Below the pieces are notes generated by a model, which ran no database searches, had not been told where the DNA came from, and saw nothing but the letters and a program-made list of their open reading frames with translations. From assembly GCA_046757565.1 (NCBI GenBank), contig JBHHYN010000025.1:1-27276 (forward strand): a DNA stretch of 27,276 nt. The letters run 5' to 3'. This document shows positions 1 to 7,349 of this stretch, in pieces (position 1 is the first letter of the stretch; every line of letters starts with the position of its first letter). This DNA comes from JBHHYN01 sp046757565 (lineage in GTDB: Bacteria > Pseudomonadota > Gammaproteobacteria > Eutrophobiales > Eutrophobiaceae). The position numbers and the translations under genes are program-made.

Positions 1-50
1 ATGACGGGCTACTGTTTATATATCAACCCACAGATTCTGCTGAAGACCCT
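1..50. repeat. Partial MITE-like repeat, copy 1 (cut by window edge)
   Basis: Bases 1-49 are the exact reverse complement of bases 2260-2308, and the inner 21 bases (about 27-48) recur directly at 2393-2413. The flank after base 50 (TTAAAATTAAATGCGCC) also resembles the flank after 2413 (TAATTTATTAAATGCACC). This is therefore one end of a second, oppositely oriented copy of the element seen whole at 2260-2413; the rest lies outside the window. No coding potential. Confidence 0.8.
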
Positions 51-396
51 TAAAATTAAATGCGCCTTATTGGCGCAAATGCTTCTAATGGTGTATAAGA
101 TCCCTCGCTCACGGCGCTCGCTTCGGGATGACACGAAATTCATTGCACTCGTACCGGGATGACACGTGGCTCACTGCACTCGCCTCGGGATGACAAGCAA
201 ACTGTCATATAAAGGAACTACCTCTAATGAGGTATGCTGGAGTGGGGAGGAGAGACGAAGCTGTCAAAGGCTACGAGCCTCTCGGAATGCCGGAGGTCGC
301 ACGGCATTTGTCTCAGGAAGAGGGGCATCTGCCGGTTTTTGGAGCGGGACAATCAAACAGACGGCCACGCAGGCCACATAGAGGAGAAGCAAGTTC
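51..396. other. Gene-free leader upstream of dctQ with short tandem repeats
   Basis: I find no convincing gene here: the small open frames have no ribosome binding site or recognisable protein. It holds a small hairpin (TGCGCC 61-66 with GGCGCA 72-77) and a three-copy repeat with the core CGGGATGACA at 124-133, 155-164 and 186-195, that is, a 31-bp period. The last part carries the dctQ ribosome binding site (GAGGAG at 381-386). A promoter must lie here or upstream, but I cannot place it. Confidence 0.6.
110..196. repeat. Three-copy degenerate tandem repeat, 31-bp period
   Basis: The core CGGGATGACA occurs three times at exact 31-bp steps (124, 155, 186), and each unit also carries a variant of 'TCA(T/C)TGCACTCG'. 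Such short non-coding repeats are scattered in many proteobacterial genomes. No function can be assigned. Confidence 0.7.
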
Positions 397-897
397 ATGT
401 TGGGGCGGTTAGCACAAATCTGTCATGTAGTCTCGGCGTTCTGGGTCGTGGTACTGGCCGTTATCATCTTTATTGATGTCAGTGGACGCTTTCTGTTCAA
501 CACTCCCCTGTTGGGGGCAGTAGAAATCATCAAGAATTCAGTCGTCTCTATCACCTTCCTGCAACTGCCACTGGCGATCTACCGTGGGGGTATGATCCGG
601 ACCACGATCATCTACGGCGCCATGGGTCCGACCGGCCAGCGTACTCTCCGATCCGTTGCGAATATCCTCGGCTTGCTGTTTTTTCTGGGCATTGCTTACA
701 GCTCCTGGGGACCGGCCCTGGAAGCCTGGCATATCGGTGAATATGAAGGCGAAGGCGCGTTACGCATAGCGACCTACCCGATCCGCTTCCTGGTAGCACT
801 CACCTCCATTTTTTCGGCTTATGTCTATCTGCATCTGCTGTTTCTTGACTGGATGGGCCGCTTTCATCCCGAAGACAATGAGATTGTCGGCGTCTGA
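397..897 (+). CDS. dctQ: TRAP transporter small permease subunit (DctQ family)
   Basis: This 166-residue protein is almost entirely hydrophobic, with about four membrane segments (roughly residues 8-30, 45-65, 85-105 and 125-145), the size and topology usual for DctQ. In the family it pairs with the large DctM permease in the inner membrane to drive sodium- or proton-coupled uptake of organic acids delivered by a periplasmic binding protein. The ATG at 397 follows GAGGAG by about 10 bases. The dctM-like gene starts 37 bases after the stop, so the two form one operon. No binding-protein gene is adjacent; the nearest DctP lies about 16 kb away on the other strand (18188-19261). Substrate unknown. 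Confidence 0.88.
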   Translation: MLGRLAQICHVVSAFWVVVLAVIIFIDVSGRFLFNTPLLGAVEIIKNSVVSITFLQLPLAIYRGGMIRTTIIYGAMGPTGQRTLRSVANILGLLFFLGIAYSSWGPALEAWHIGEYEGEGALRIATYPIRFLVALTSIFSAYVYLHLLFLDWMGRFHPEDNEIVGV

Positions 898-934
898 TCG
901 ACGATCAATAGGGAACTAGTCTAAAACCAATTCG

Positions 935-2254
935 ATGGGACCCGAGATCATTTTCTACTCGCTGGCGGTTTTGATCGTGCTGGTGTTGCTCGGGGTGCAT
1001 ATCGGCATTGCACTGGGGGTTACCAGTTTTCTCGGCGTTTACCTTATATCCGGCGATCTGAATATCGCCCTGTCGATCCTCGGATCAACGGCCTACGAAG
1101 CAGTCCGAAGTGAGACCCTGGCAGTCATTCCGCTGTTCGTGTTGATGGGGGAGATCGTCAGCCGCTCCGGCGCCGCCACCGATCTCTACATGCTTTGCGA
1201 CCGCACTATGCGCAAGTTGCCGGGGCGCCTGGCGGCAGCGACTGTTATCGGAAATACCGCCTTTGCCGCTGTGTCCGGGGTAGCGATCGCCTCGGCGGCG
1301 GCATTCAGCCGTATCGCTTACCCGGAAATGCGGCGCATCGGTTACAACAAGGCCTATGCGCTGGGTGTTATTTCCGGCAGCGCCTGCCTTGGCATGTTGA
1401 TACCGCCAAGCGTACTGTTGATCATCTGGGCCATCTTGACCGAAGGCTCGGTCGGGGCGCTGTTCATCGGCGGGGTCGGGCCGGGTATTTTGCTGGGTCT
1501 GACATTCATCGGCTATTGCGTCATCGCCGCGATACGGGACCCATCGCTGGCGCCGGCAGCGGATCGGACCCATGATACCCGTTTGCAAGAGGGGGCGGTC
1601 GGGTCCGAGGTAATCGGCGGGCTCGGCGTGATCGCGCTGATCATTGTGGTACTGGGAGGCCTGTGGGGAGGGCTGTTTACACCAACGGAATCCGCCGGCT
1701 TCGGGGTGCTTGGTGGCGCCCTCATAGGCTGGTTAAAGGGAATGCGCTACCGGACATTCATGCAGGCGATCTATGATGCAGGTCGTTCGACGGCGCCGAT
1801 CATGTTTCTGCTCATTGCCGGTTCCATTTACGCCAGGCTGCTGGCCATGAGTGGCGGGGTCAATCTGATCCAGGAGCTGTTTACCGGTTCCGGTCTGTCG
1901 AAGAGCGGTATCATCCTGATTATGACCCTGGTCTGGCTGGTGCTGGGCGCGCTCATCGACTCCATCTCCGTGATCCTGATGACGGTCCCAATCTTTGTAC
2001 CCATCGCGGCAGCCGCCGGCTTCGATGAGATCGCCTTTGCTATCTACGGGATTCTGATCATTGAGGCCGGGTTGCTTACTCCGCCGGTGGGGCTGCTGGT
2101 GTTTACAGTAAAGGCGTCGGTCCCCGATGCGTCCGTCAGTCTGAAAGAAATATTTATGGGCTCTGTGCCCTACTGGATCATGATGCTGGCGGTGGCCCTG
2201 TTCATCCTGGCCGTACCGGAGATCGCCAGCTGGTTACCAAATAAAATATTTTAA
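935..2254 (+). CDS. dctM: TRAP transporter large permease subunit (DctM family)
   Basis: A 439-residue polytopic inner-membrane protein with about 11-12 hydrophobic segments, full length for DctM. Family hallmarks visible include the N-terminal 'LLGVHIGIALGVTSFLG' region, 'SGSACLGMLIPPSV' in the middle and 'TPPVGLLVFTVK' near residue 388. It forms the transport channel with the small subunit encoded 37 bases upstream. The ribosome site before ATG 935 is weak, so translation may depend on the upstream gene. The stop codon TAA at 2252-2254 sits right at the edge of the MITE-like repeat starting near 2260, so that insertion may define the 3' end of the operon. Confidence 0.92.
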   Translation: MGPEIIFYSLAVLIVLVLLGVHIGIALGVTSFLGVYLISGDLNIALSILGSTAYEAVRSETLAVIPLFVLMGEIVSRSGAATDLYMLCDRTMRKLPGRLAAATVIGNTAFAAVSGVAIASAAAFSRIAYPEMRRIGYNKAYALGVISGSACLGMLIPPSVLLIIWAILTEGSVGALFIGGVGPGILLGLTFIGYCVIAAIRDPSLAPAADRTHDTRLQEGAVGSEVIGGLGVIALIIVVLGGLWGGLFTPTESAGFGVLGGALIGWLKGMRYRTFMQAIYDAGRSTAPIMFLLIAGSIYARLLAMSGGVNLIQELFTGSGLSKSGIILIMTLVWLVLGALIDSISVILMTVPIFVPIAAAAGFDEIAFAIYGILIIEAGLLTPPVGLLVFTVKASVPDASVSLKEIFMGSVPYWIMMLAVALFILAVPEIASWLPNKIF

Positions 2255-2259
2255 TTTAT

Positions 2260-2413
2260 GGGTCTTCAGCAGAATCTGTGGGTTGATATATAAACAGTAG
2301 CCCGTCATTCCCGTGAAAACGGGAATGACGGTATTTATGACTTGAATCCGCCTCTCTATTTAATCAGTTTTTATTCAAAAGTCTTTCTTGTTAACCCACA
2401 GATTCTGCTGAAG
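2260..2413. mobile_element. MITE-like non-coding element, about 150 bp
   Basis: A 21-bp perfect inverted repeat pairs bases 2264-2284 with 2393-2413, enclosing about 110 bp with no open frame. Inside is a perfect 12-bp stem with a GAAA loop (CGTCATTCCCGT 2303-2314; ACGGGAATGACG 2319-2330). The left part (2260-2308) is repeated in inverted orientation at bases 1-49. Small size, terminal inverted repeats, no transposase and at least two copies fit a miniature inverted-repeat element. No target-site duplication is obvious, so mobility is inferred. It lies 5 bases after dctM and may also stop its transcript. Confidence 0.65.
2303..2330. other. Perfect 12-bp hairpin with GAAA loop
   Basis: CGTCATTCCCGT and ACGGGAATGACG form a perfect stem around GAAA inside the MITE-like element. 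It lacks a following T-run, so it is not a textbook intrinsic terminator, but it is the only strong structure downstream of dctM. Confidence 0.7.
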
Positions 2414-2451
2414 AGCCTAATTTATTAAATGCACCGATCAGCTTGTTGTGG

Positions 2452-3738
2452 CTAGCTGATCCAACGCACCATCCCCATAACGCCATCTACACCAACCTGC
2501 GCGCCGTCCGGGATTTTGTGTGTAGCCTCAAGCACACCCAGCACCATGGGGATGCCGCGTTCGCGCGCCAGTGAGGCCAGGTGCGAGGTACTGCCACCGA
2601 GTTCCGCAACAACGCCGGAGACGCGCGGCAACACCTGGCTTAACGCCGGACCAGCCACTTTCGTTACCAGGATATCGCCCGGCGCCACACGCGACAGCTC
2701 ACATTCACAATTGATGACGCAGGCGCGGCCTGCACCCCAACCGACGCCTGATGGATGCCCCTTGAGTCCGGGATGACGTAACCAGATTTCGTCCGGGACC
2801 TGGGCCGGTTCCATGTGCAGGGGCCGCGCCTGCAACAACTTAAATCCTGCCTCATCGAGAGCCCATTCGATTTCGACGGGCACCCCCAGCAGGCCCTCCG
2901 CTTTTTTCATGAGTTGTCCGAGTTCGGCTACCTGCGCCCCGTGCAGACACGGTTGTGAAACCTTGTCTCTGGATACGGCCCGACTGGCCGGCTCCGCATC
3001 GTGCCTGGCACAGTGTACGCTGTGGTGCTTACGGCCTGCGGCGGTCTCCAGTACTTCCCCATCGTTACCCAGTTCATACCGATCCGGCACTACCTCACCC
3101 TGGGCGATGGCCGAACCCAGGCCCCAGGTAGCGGTCAGGGACATGCCGCCATCGGCGGTAGGGCTCATGCCGCCACCGGAGCTATGTGCCGCCACCAGCG
3201 GCTGAACAAGCAGCGCCATAGCCGTGTCCGCCGGGCTGACGCCGTGTCCCTCCATATACTGCAGAGCCCGGGACGACCACAGCGCCGCCCAGCAGGCGCG
3301 CACGGCGGTGAGAAAATCGGTCTCGTTGTCCAGACCCAAAAACGTCTCGAACTGGCCGGCGAAGTTGGATCCGGCCCCGTCCTCCATGAGTGCGGAGGAG
3401 CGGACGACAGTCAAGGCACCTGTGTGCCCGGCGAGTTCCCGCCAGGCAGTGACGAGAGATTCGAGGAGCGGAGCCATGATCGGTTTTTGATACAAACCAA
3501 GCCTGACCTCGGAGATATAACGGCGCGCTTTCAGAGGTTCCAGCGTTGCCGCTGTCCGGGCGGTTTCGGTAAGACCCAGAAAATCAAGCTGCAGGCGATA
3601 GGCCTCGGCATCAACACAAAACCCGTCGGGGACGGGCAGACCAGACTGGCCCAGTAACGCCTGGTTGGCGGCTTTCGGCCCGAAGCGGCCGGCATCGGTC
3701 GCCGCCGCATCGGTGAGCGCTACCATCAGGTGGTTCAT
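2452..3738 (-). CDS. Two-domain PEP-synthase/PPDK-like phosphotransferase (ATP-binding plus phosphohistidine domain)
   Basis: The 428-residue protein matches the N-terminal ATP-binding domain of PEP synthase/pyruvate phosphate dikinase: 'FGPKAANQALL' (Lys22), 'VVRSSALMEDG' (Arg113) and 'EIEWALD...LLQARPL' (Glu291, Gln303). It ends with the swivelling phosphohistidine domain, 'GGSTSHLASLARERGIP', whose catalytic residue would be His386. The C-terminal PEP/pyruvate TIM barrel of full PEP synthase (about 800 residues) is absent, and only a short linker (about 310-350) joins the two domains. Relatives with this split logic are phenylphosphate synthase subunits and rifampicin phosphotransferase, but here no acceptor domain is visible. 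It would pass phosphate from ATP through the histidine to an unknown acceptor. It follows the M24 gene by 29 bases in one operon. Confidence 0.82.
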   Translation of the reverse strand: MNHLMVALTDAAATDAGRFGPKAANQALLGQSGLPVPDGFCVDAEAYRLQLDFLGLTETARTAATLEPLKARRYISEVRLGLYQKPIMAPLLESLVTAWRELAGHTGALTVVRSSALMEDGAGSNFAGQFETFLGLDNETDFLTAVRACWAALWSSRALQYMEGHGVSPADTAMALLVQPLVAAHSSGGGMSPTADGGMSLTATWGLGSAIAQGEVVPDRYELGNDGEVLETAAGRKHHSVHCARHDAEPASRAVSRDKVSQPCLHGAQVAELGQLMKKAEGLLGVPVEIEWALDEAGFKLLQARPLHMEPAQVPDEIWLRHPGLKGHPSGVGWGAGRACVINCECELSRVAPGDILVTKVAGPALSQVLPRVSGVVAELGGSTSHLASLARERGIPMVLGVLEATHKIPDGAQVGVDGVMGMVRWIS

Positions 3739-3767
3739 GCCTGCCCCATCACCCGGTTACGCAGGTG

Positions 3768-5009
3768 TTAGTGGGGATCAACGACGGTGATCTGCTCGAC
3801 TGGAAAATGGGAGATCAGCTCGGTCCGATCTTCATGCACAATCAGCATCTCCTCGATGCGGATACCGAATTCCAGCGGCTTGCCGTGCTGGGTCTCCAGT
3901 GCGAACACCATGCCGGGTTTGATCTCTATCGGATGGTCCAGCGACCAGATGCGCGAGATGACAGGCGGATCGTACTGGGCGAGACCGAGGCCATGACCCC
4001 ACAGATTCGCCGCCGCCTGGTCCTCCTCTTCGTAACCCCACGCCTCTTTTGCAGAGGGCCACTGCTCGGCGATCTCCCGGGTCGTGGTGCCGGCCTTGAC
4101 GACATCGATGGAATTATAGAGCCACTCCAGCGTGGTTGCGTAGTAGTCCTTCATCTCCTGGGTCGGTTCCTTGCCGACGCAATAGGTGCGGTAGTAGCAT
4201 GATTTATAGCCGTTCCAGGTCAGCGCCGCCAGGTCCATAAAGACGATATCGCCGGGTTTGATAATGCGATCGGAGAAGTTGCGCCAGTTGGGCCAAGTAT
4301 TGGGGCCGGACGAAACAATGACATCCTCTACATCCTCCATACCGGGAAAGGAGTAGAGATAATCCATGATGTGGGCGGTCACCTGGTTTTCGGTGATGCC
4401 CGGCCTGAGCATGTTCATCGCCTCCCAGTGGGCAGCATCGCCAATCGCGCCGACGATGCGCATGCACTCCTGTTCGTCCTGGTTCTTGACCGCGCGCGCC
4501 TCCATCATCGCCGACATACCGTCGACCCAGGTGATATTGGCCGCCTCGAAGGCACCGATCATGTTGATGTCGATGAAGTCAACTCCCAGTTTTTCACCGG
4601 CCACGCCAAAGCGTTTCATCTCCTCGACAATGGCTTTGGTGAACTTGCTCACCTGCTGTTGCGAAGCAGGACCGGCCGCACCCTTGATCCAGGCATAGGA
4701 GTAGCGCACGTTCTCTTCGGGTATCCACGGTGAATGGCGCTGGATCTGGGCGCCGATATCACCCTGCTCGAACAGGACCGGTGCGCCATCGCCGCACAAT
4801 AATGCATAGCGCAGTCCGGGTTTGAGCCTGCACCAGCCAGGCGTCAGGGTAGCGGTGAGGTAACGCACGTTCTCGTCGTACATACACAGCATCGCGCCCA
4901 GGCCATGGGCCTTCATTCGCGCCCTGGCATTTTCAAGCCGGTAGTTGCGTAACCGTTCCCAGTTAACACGTTCCTGCCAGTCGACACCGGCTATACCAAA
5001 ATTCGCCAT
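3768..5009 (-). CDS. M24 'pita-bread' family protein (aminopeptidase P/creatinase/DddP-like) with altered metal site
   Basis: 413 residues from ATG 5009, chosen because GGAGGT lies 5 bases upstream; a longer frame from 5069 lacks a ribosome site. It has a creatinase-type N-terminal domain (about 1-175) and a C-terminal M24 fold. By eye the usual ligands align as Asp259 (in 'VFMDLAALTWNGYKS'), His339 ('GHGLGLAQYDPP'), Glu372 ('FALETQ') and Glu386 ('IRIEEM'). However, the Asp normally found in 'GY.sD..RT' is Cys271 ('GYKSCYYRT'), and the Asp two residues after the first ligand is Ala261. Candidate activities are a dipeptidase, a creatinase-like amidinohydrolase (metal-free) or a DMSP-lyase (DddP)-like lyase; I cannot choose. 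It is first gene of an operon with the phosphotransferase and divergent from the DRE-TIM synthase. Confidence 0.85.
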   Translation of the reverse strand: MANFGIAGVDWQERVNWERLRNYRLENARARMKAHGLGAMLCMYDENVRYLTATLTPGWCRLKPGLRYALLCGDGAPVLFEQGDIGAQIQRHSPWIPEENVRYSYAWIKGAAGPASQQQVSKFTKAIVEEMKRFGVAGEKLGVDFIDINMIGAFEAANITWVDGMSAMMEARAVKNQDEQECMRIVGAIGDAAHWEAMNMLRPGITENQVTAHIMDYLYSFPGMEDVEDVIVSSGPNTWPNWRNFSDRIIKPGDIVFMDLAALTWNGYKSCYYRTYCVGKEPTQEMKDYYATTLEWLYNSIDVVKAGTTTREIAEQWPSAKEAWGYEEEDQAAANLWGHGLGLAQYDPPVISRIWSLDHPIEIKPGMVFALETQHGKPLEFGIRIEEMLIVHEDRTELISHFPVEQITVVDPH

Positions 5010-5432
5010 TTTTACCTCCAGATAAGTATTGAGATTCGTATTGAACGGGACGACTGTGGAGCACGTCATTCACAGCATGATTCTGTCAGGAATATTTAAT
5101 CACGGAGGATGCTCTTCCCTTCGCCCCTGTTATGCCCTGCTTTCATCCTATAGACCGCGCATTACCCTTCTATCGAAGCGGTAAACCCGATGCCCGGGTT
5201 TGCGTCGTCAAGCCTTGATATGCTATCGTTTGTGCCATCGATATACAAGGAATACCTTAAAACAGGGCACTGGCAAGTTGGGCGATACAGGCAGCGATTC
5301 GCAAGCCGAAGCTGTTACCGGCACGCCTTAAGGGACAGATATGAAGTAGTGGTACTTCCGACAGGAACTGAACATCTCTCCGACCATTCCAGCGCTGTCA
5401 AACAGCATTATTTTTAGAGGAGTAAAAACGTC
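5010..5432. other. Divergent intergenic region between M24 and DRE-TIM synthase genes
   Basis: About 420 bases with no believable gene. It must carry promoters for both divergent operons. A small hairpin (AAACCCG 5183-5189 / CGGGTTT 5195-5201) lies in the middle, and the ribosome site GAGGAG for the downstream gene is at 5416-5421. No confident -35/-10 pair or operator palindrome was found. Confidence 0.6.
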
Positions 5433-6680
5433 ATGAGCGAACAACCCTGGAAAACCGATAAGTGGTTTGTGAGTCCCTGGAATTATGCCGACGAGGTACG
5501 TTCCAGTCTCAACTTTCCCGAGAAGATAAAGATCCACGACGTTACCCTCCGTGACGGCGAACAGCAGACGGGCGTCGCCTTCGACAAGAACGACAAGATC
5601 CGTATCGCCGAGGGACTGGCCGAAGCGGGTGTGCATCGCATCGAGGCGGGCATGCCGGTTGTTTCTCCCCAGGATGCCGAGGCCATCAAGGAGATTGTCA
5701 AACTGAACCTGGGACCACAGATTTTTGCCTTCTCCCGCTGCATGATGGACGATGTAAAACGGGCTGTCGATACCGGCGTCGGCGGTGTGGTGATGGAGGT
5801 GCCGTCAAGCGAACATATTATCAAGTATGGCTACAAGTGGCCGTTGGAAAAAGCCATCGACCTCTCCATCGAATCGACCGCCTATGCCCATGATCAGGGC
5901 CTGGAGGTAGTGTTCTTTCCGATAGACTTTACCCGTGCGGAGATGAAATGGGTGCTGGATCTCATCGCCAGGGTAGCGGATGAGGGCCACATGGACTCCC
6001 TGGCCCTGGTCGATACATTCGGCGCCACCTCACCCCACGCCATGCAGTATTTCGTGCGCCAGGTGAAGGCGCGCTTCCCGGATAAGCCGTTGGAAGCACA
6101 CTTTCATATGGACTTCGGCATGGGTGTGGCGAATACCATCATGGCCCTGGCCGAGGGCGTCTCGGTTGTTCAATCAACCGTCATCGGAATTGGAGAGCGG
6201 GCCGGCAATACACCTTGGGAAGAGACCGTTCTGGCGCTGTTGACGCTTTATGGCATCGATGTCGGCATCAATTTTGACAAGCTTTATAAACTCGCTCTGC
6301 TGGTTTCCGAGATTTCCAAACATCCCATCCCTTCCAGCAGGCCGGTGGTCGGCGAGCACGCCTATAATGTCGAATCCGGAATTATTGCGACCTGGTTGCT
6401 GAATTGTGGTGATGAACACCTCACCGAGGTATTCCCCTACCGCCCGGAACTCATCGGCCGTGATGCTCCCCAGGTAGTCATGGGCAAGGGCAGCGGTATC
6501 GATTCCGTGAAGCACTGGCTGCAACGCGCACGGATTGAGGCCTCCGAGGAGCAGGCAATGGAAATCCTGCAGGCCGTCAAGGCGTGGGGACTGGAGCATA
6601 AACGTCTCATGACCGACAGCGAATTTCAGGAGCTTGCCAAAGCGGTACTGGCCTCTCAGAACGGAGCCGTCAACTGGTAA
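5433..6680 (+). CDS. Homocitrate/isopropylmalate-synthase-like DRE-TIM metallolyase
   Basis: 415 residues with the signature set of acetyl-CoA-dependent aldol synthases: 'VTLRDGEQQTG' (Arg40, Asp41), the metal motif 'HFHMDFGMGVAN' (His223, His225), 'GIGERAGNTPWEE' (about 252-264) and 'VVGEHAYNVESGI' (about 306-318). The family condenses acetyl-CoA with an oxo acid, or cleaves such products. It is shorter than classic 2-isopropylmalate synthase (over 500 residues) and lacks the LeuA regulatory domain, so it resembles homocitrate or methylthioalkylmalate synthase more. No lysine, leucine or nif genes are near, so a catabolic or side-chain-extending role is more likely here. The ribosome site is GAGGAG at 5416. 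It precedes the DoxX-like gene by about 176 bases. Confidence 0.82.
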   Translation: MSEQPWKTDKWFVSPWNYADEVRSSLNFPEKIKIHDVTLRDGEQQTGVAFDKNDKIRIAEGLAEAGVHRIEAGMPVVSPQDAEAIKEIVKLNLGPQIFAFSRCMMDDVKRAVDTGVGGVVMEVPSSEHIIKYGYKWPLEKAIDLSIESTAYAHDQGLEVVFFPIDFTRAEMKWVLDLIARVADEGHMDSLALVDTFGATSPHAMQYFVRQVKARFPDKPLEAHFHMDFGMGVANTIMALAEGVSVVQSTVIGIGERAGNTPWEETVLALLTLYGIDVGINFDKLYKLALLVSEISKHPIPSSRPVVGEHAYNVESGIIATWLLNCGDEHLTEVFPYRPELIGRDAPQVVMGKGSGIDSVKHWLQRARIEASEEQAMEILQAVKAWGLEHKRLMTDSEFQELAKAVLASQNGAVNW

Positions 6681-6754
6681 GCGCCAGGGGAAAAGGGGCG
6701 TCCGGTTTTGGTCTCGCCCAAGGGCCGGAGGCTCTCATGGTATCGGCTGTCCAG

Positions 6755-6841
6755 ATAAGCATCCCCGCGTCAAGCAGATGTCATCGTACTGGATTCCCGC
6801 GCACCAACAAGCTGCGGCAAATTAAACCCTTAATAGATTAA
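6755..6841. repeat. Dispersed intergenic repeat module, copy A
   Basis: The left end 'ATAAGCATCCCCGC' (6755-6768) and the 31-base right end (6811-6841, containing 'AAACCCTTAATAGATTAA') match the ends of a larger module at 12686-12977: about 13 of 14 and 27 of 31 identities by eye. The middle differs. It lies just upstream of the DoxX-like gene and holds no gene. Confidence 0.6.
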
Positions 6842-6856
6842 GAGGGGGAGAGAGTG

Positions 6857-7333
6857 ATGACTGATGCAGTCAAGCTAAACGGAGAGCTGGCGCGGCGGCT
6901 GCCATCCGGTCTGTTTGTATTGCGCATTGTCCTGGGCCTGTTTATGTTGCAATGGACCATTGAAAAGTTTGTCCTGCCGCAGACTACGGCGCACATTATG
7001 GAGAAATATTTCGGGGTGGAACTGTCCGGTTTCCTGCCCCAGATCCTGGGAGGGTTGGAACTGATTGTGGTTATTACGTTCCTGCTGGGCGCTTACCGCC
7101 GCCTGAGCTATGGCCTGATACTACTGTTTAACCTGGCCTCTATCGGGGCTACCTGGCACAAGCTGATCGATCCCTACGGTCTCCTGTCCGGCACGGTCAA
7201 CCATCTGTTCACGGCCGGCGTACCGCTCCTTGCCGCATCCTGGCTGCTCTACTGGCTGCGAGACTGGGATGTAATGTGGTCGTTTGATGAAAAACGGTCG
7301 GCTTCCGCAGGCACGGCCGGACAAAGGGGCTGA
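6857..7333 (+). CDS. DoxX-like integral membrane protein
   Basis: 158 residues from ATG 6857, 6 bases after GGGGGAG; a GTG at 6854 is a less well spaced alternative. It has about four membrane helices (roughly 15-40, 55-80, 85-105 and 118-140), with the early 'LRIVLGLFMLQWTIEKFV' and 'LGGLELIVVITFLLGAYRR' patterns typical of DoxX proteins, which act in quinone- or thiol-linked redox processes in the inner membrane. The exact role is unknown. It shares strand with the DRE-TIM synthase and may be its operon partner, and it converges with the amidohydrolase gene only 16 bases downstream. Confidence 0.72.
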   Translation: MTDAVKLNGELARRLPSGLFVLRIVLGLFMLQWTIEKFVLPQTTAHIMEKYFGVELSGFLPQILGGLELIVVITFLLGAYRRLSYGLILLFNLASIGATWHKLIDPYGLLSGTVNHLFTAGVPLLAASWLLYWLRDWDVMWSFDEKRSASAGTAGQRG

Positions 7334-7349
7334 CGCCCCAGCGCCCGGA

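Noticed and set aside
166..476. Three overlapping small open frames upstream of dctQ
   Set aside because: They overlap repeats, lack ribosome sites and give low-complexity, arginine-rich translations with no family pattern; a missing dctP remnant was considered but no DctP motif is seen.
6634..6825. A 63-codon open frame after the DRE-TIM synthase
   Set aside because: It overlaps the end of the synthase, has no ribosome site and runs through an intergenic repeat.
7326..7339. GGGGC-TGAC-GCCCC as a bidirectional terminator between the DoxX-like and amidohydrolase genes
   Set aside because: Only a 5-bp stem with no T-run on either side; it overlaps the DoxX stop codon.
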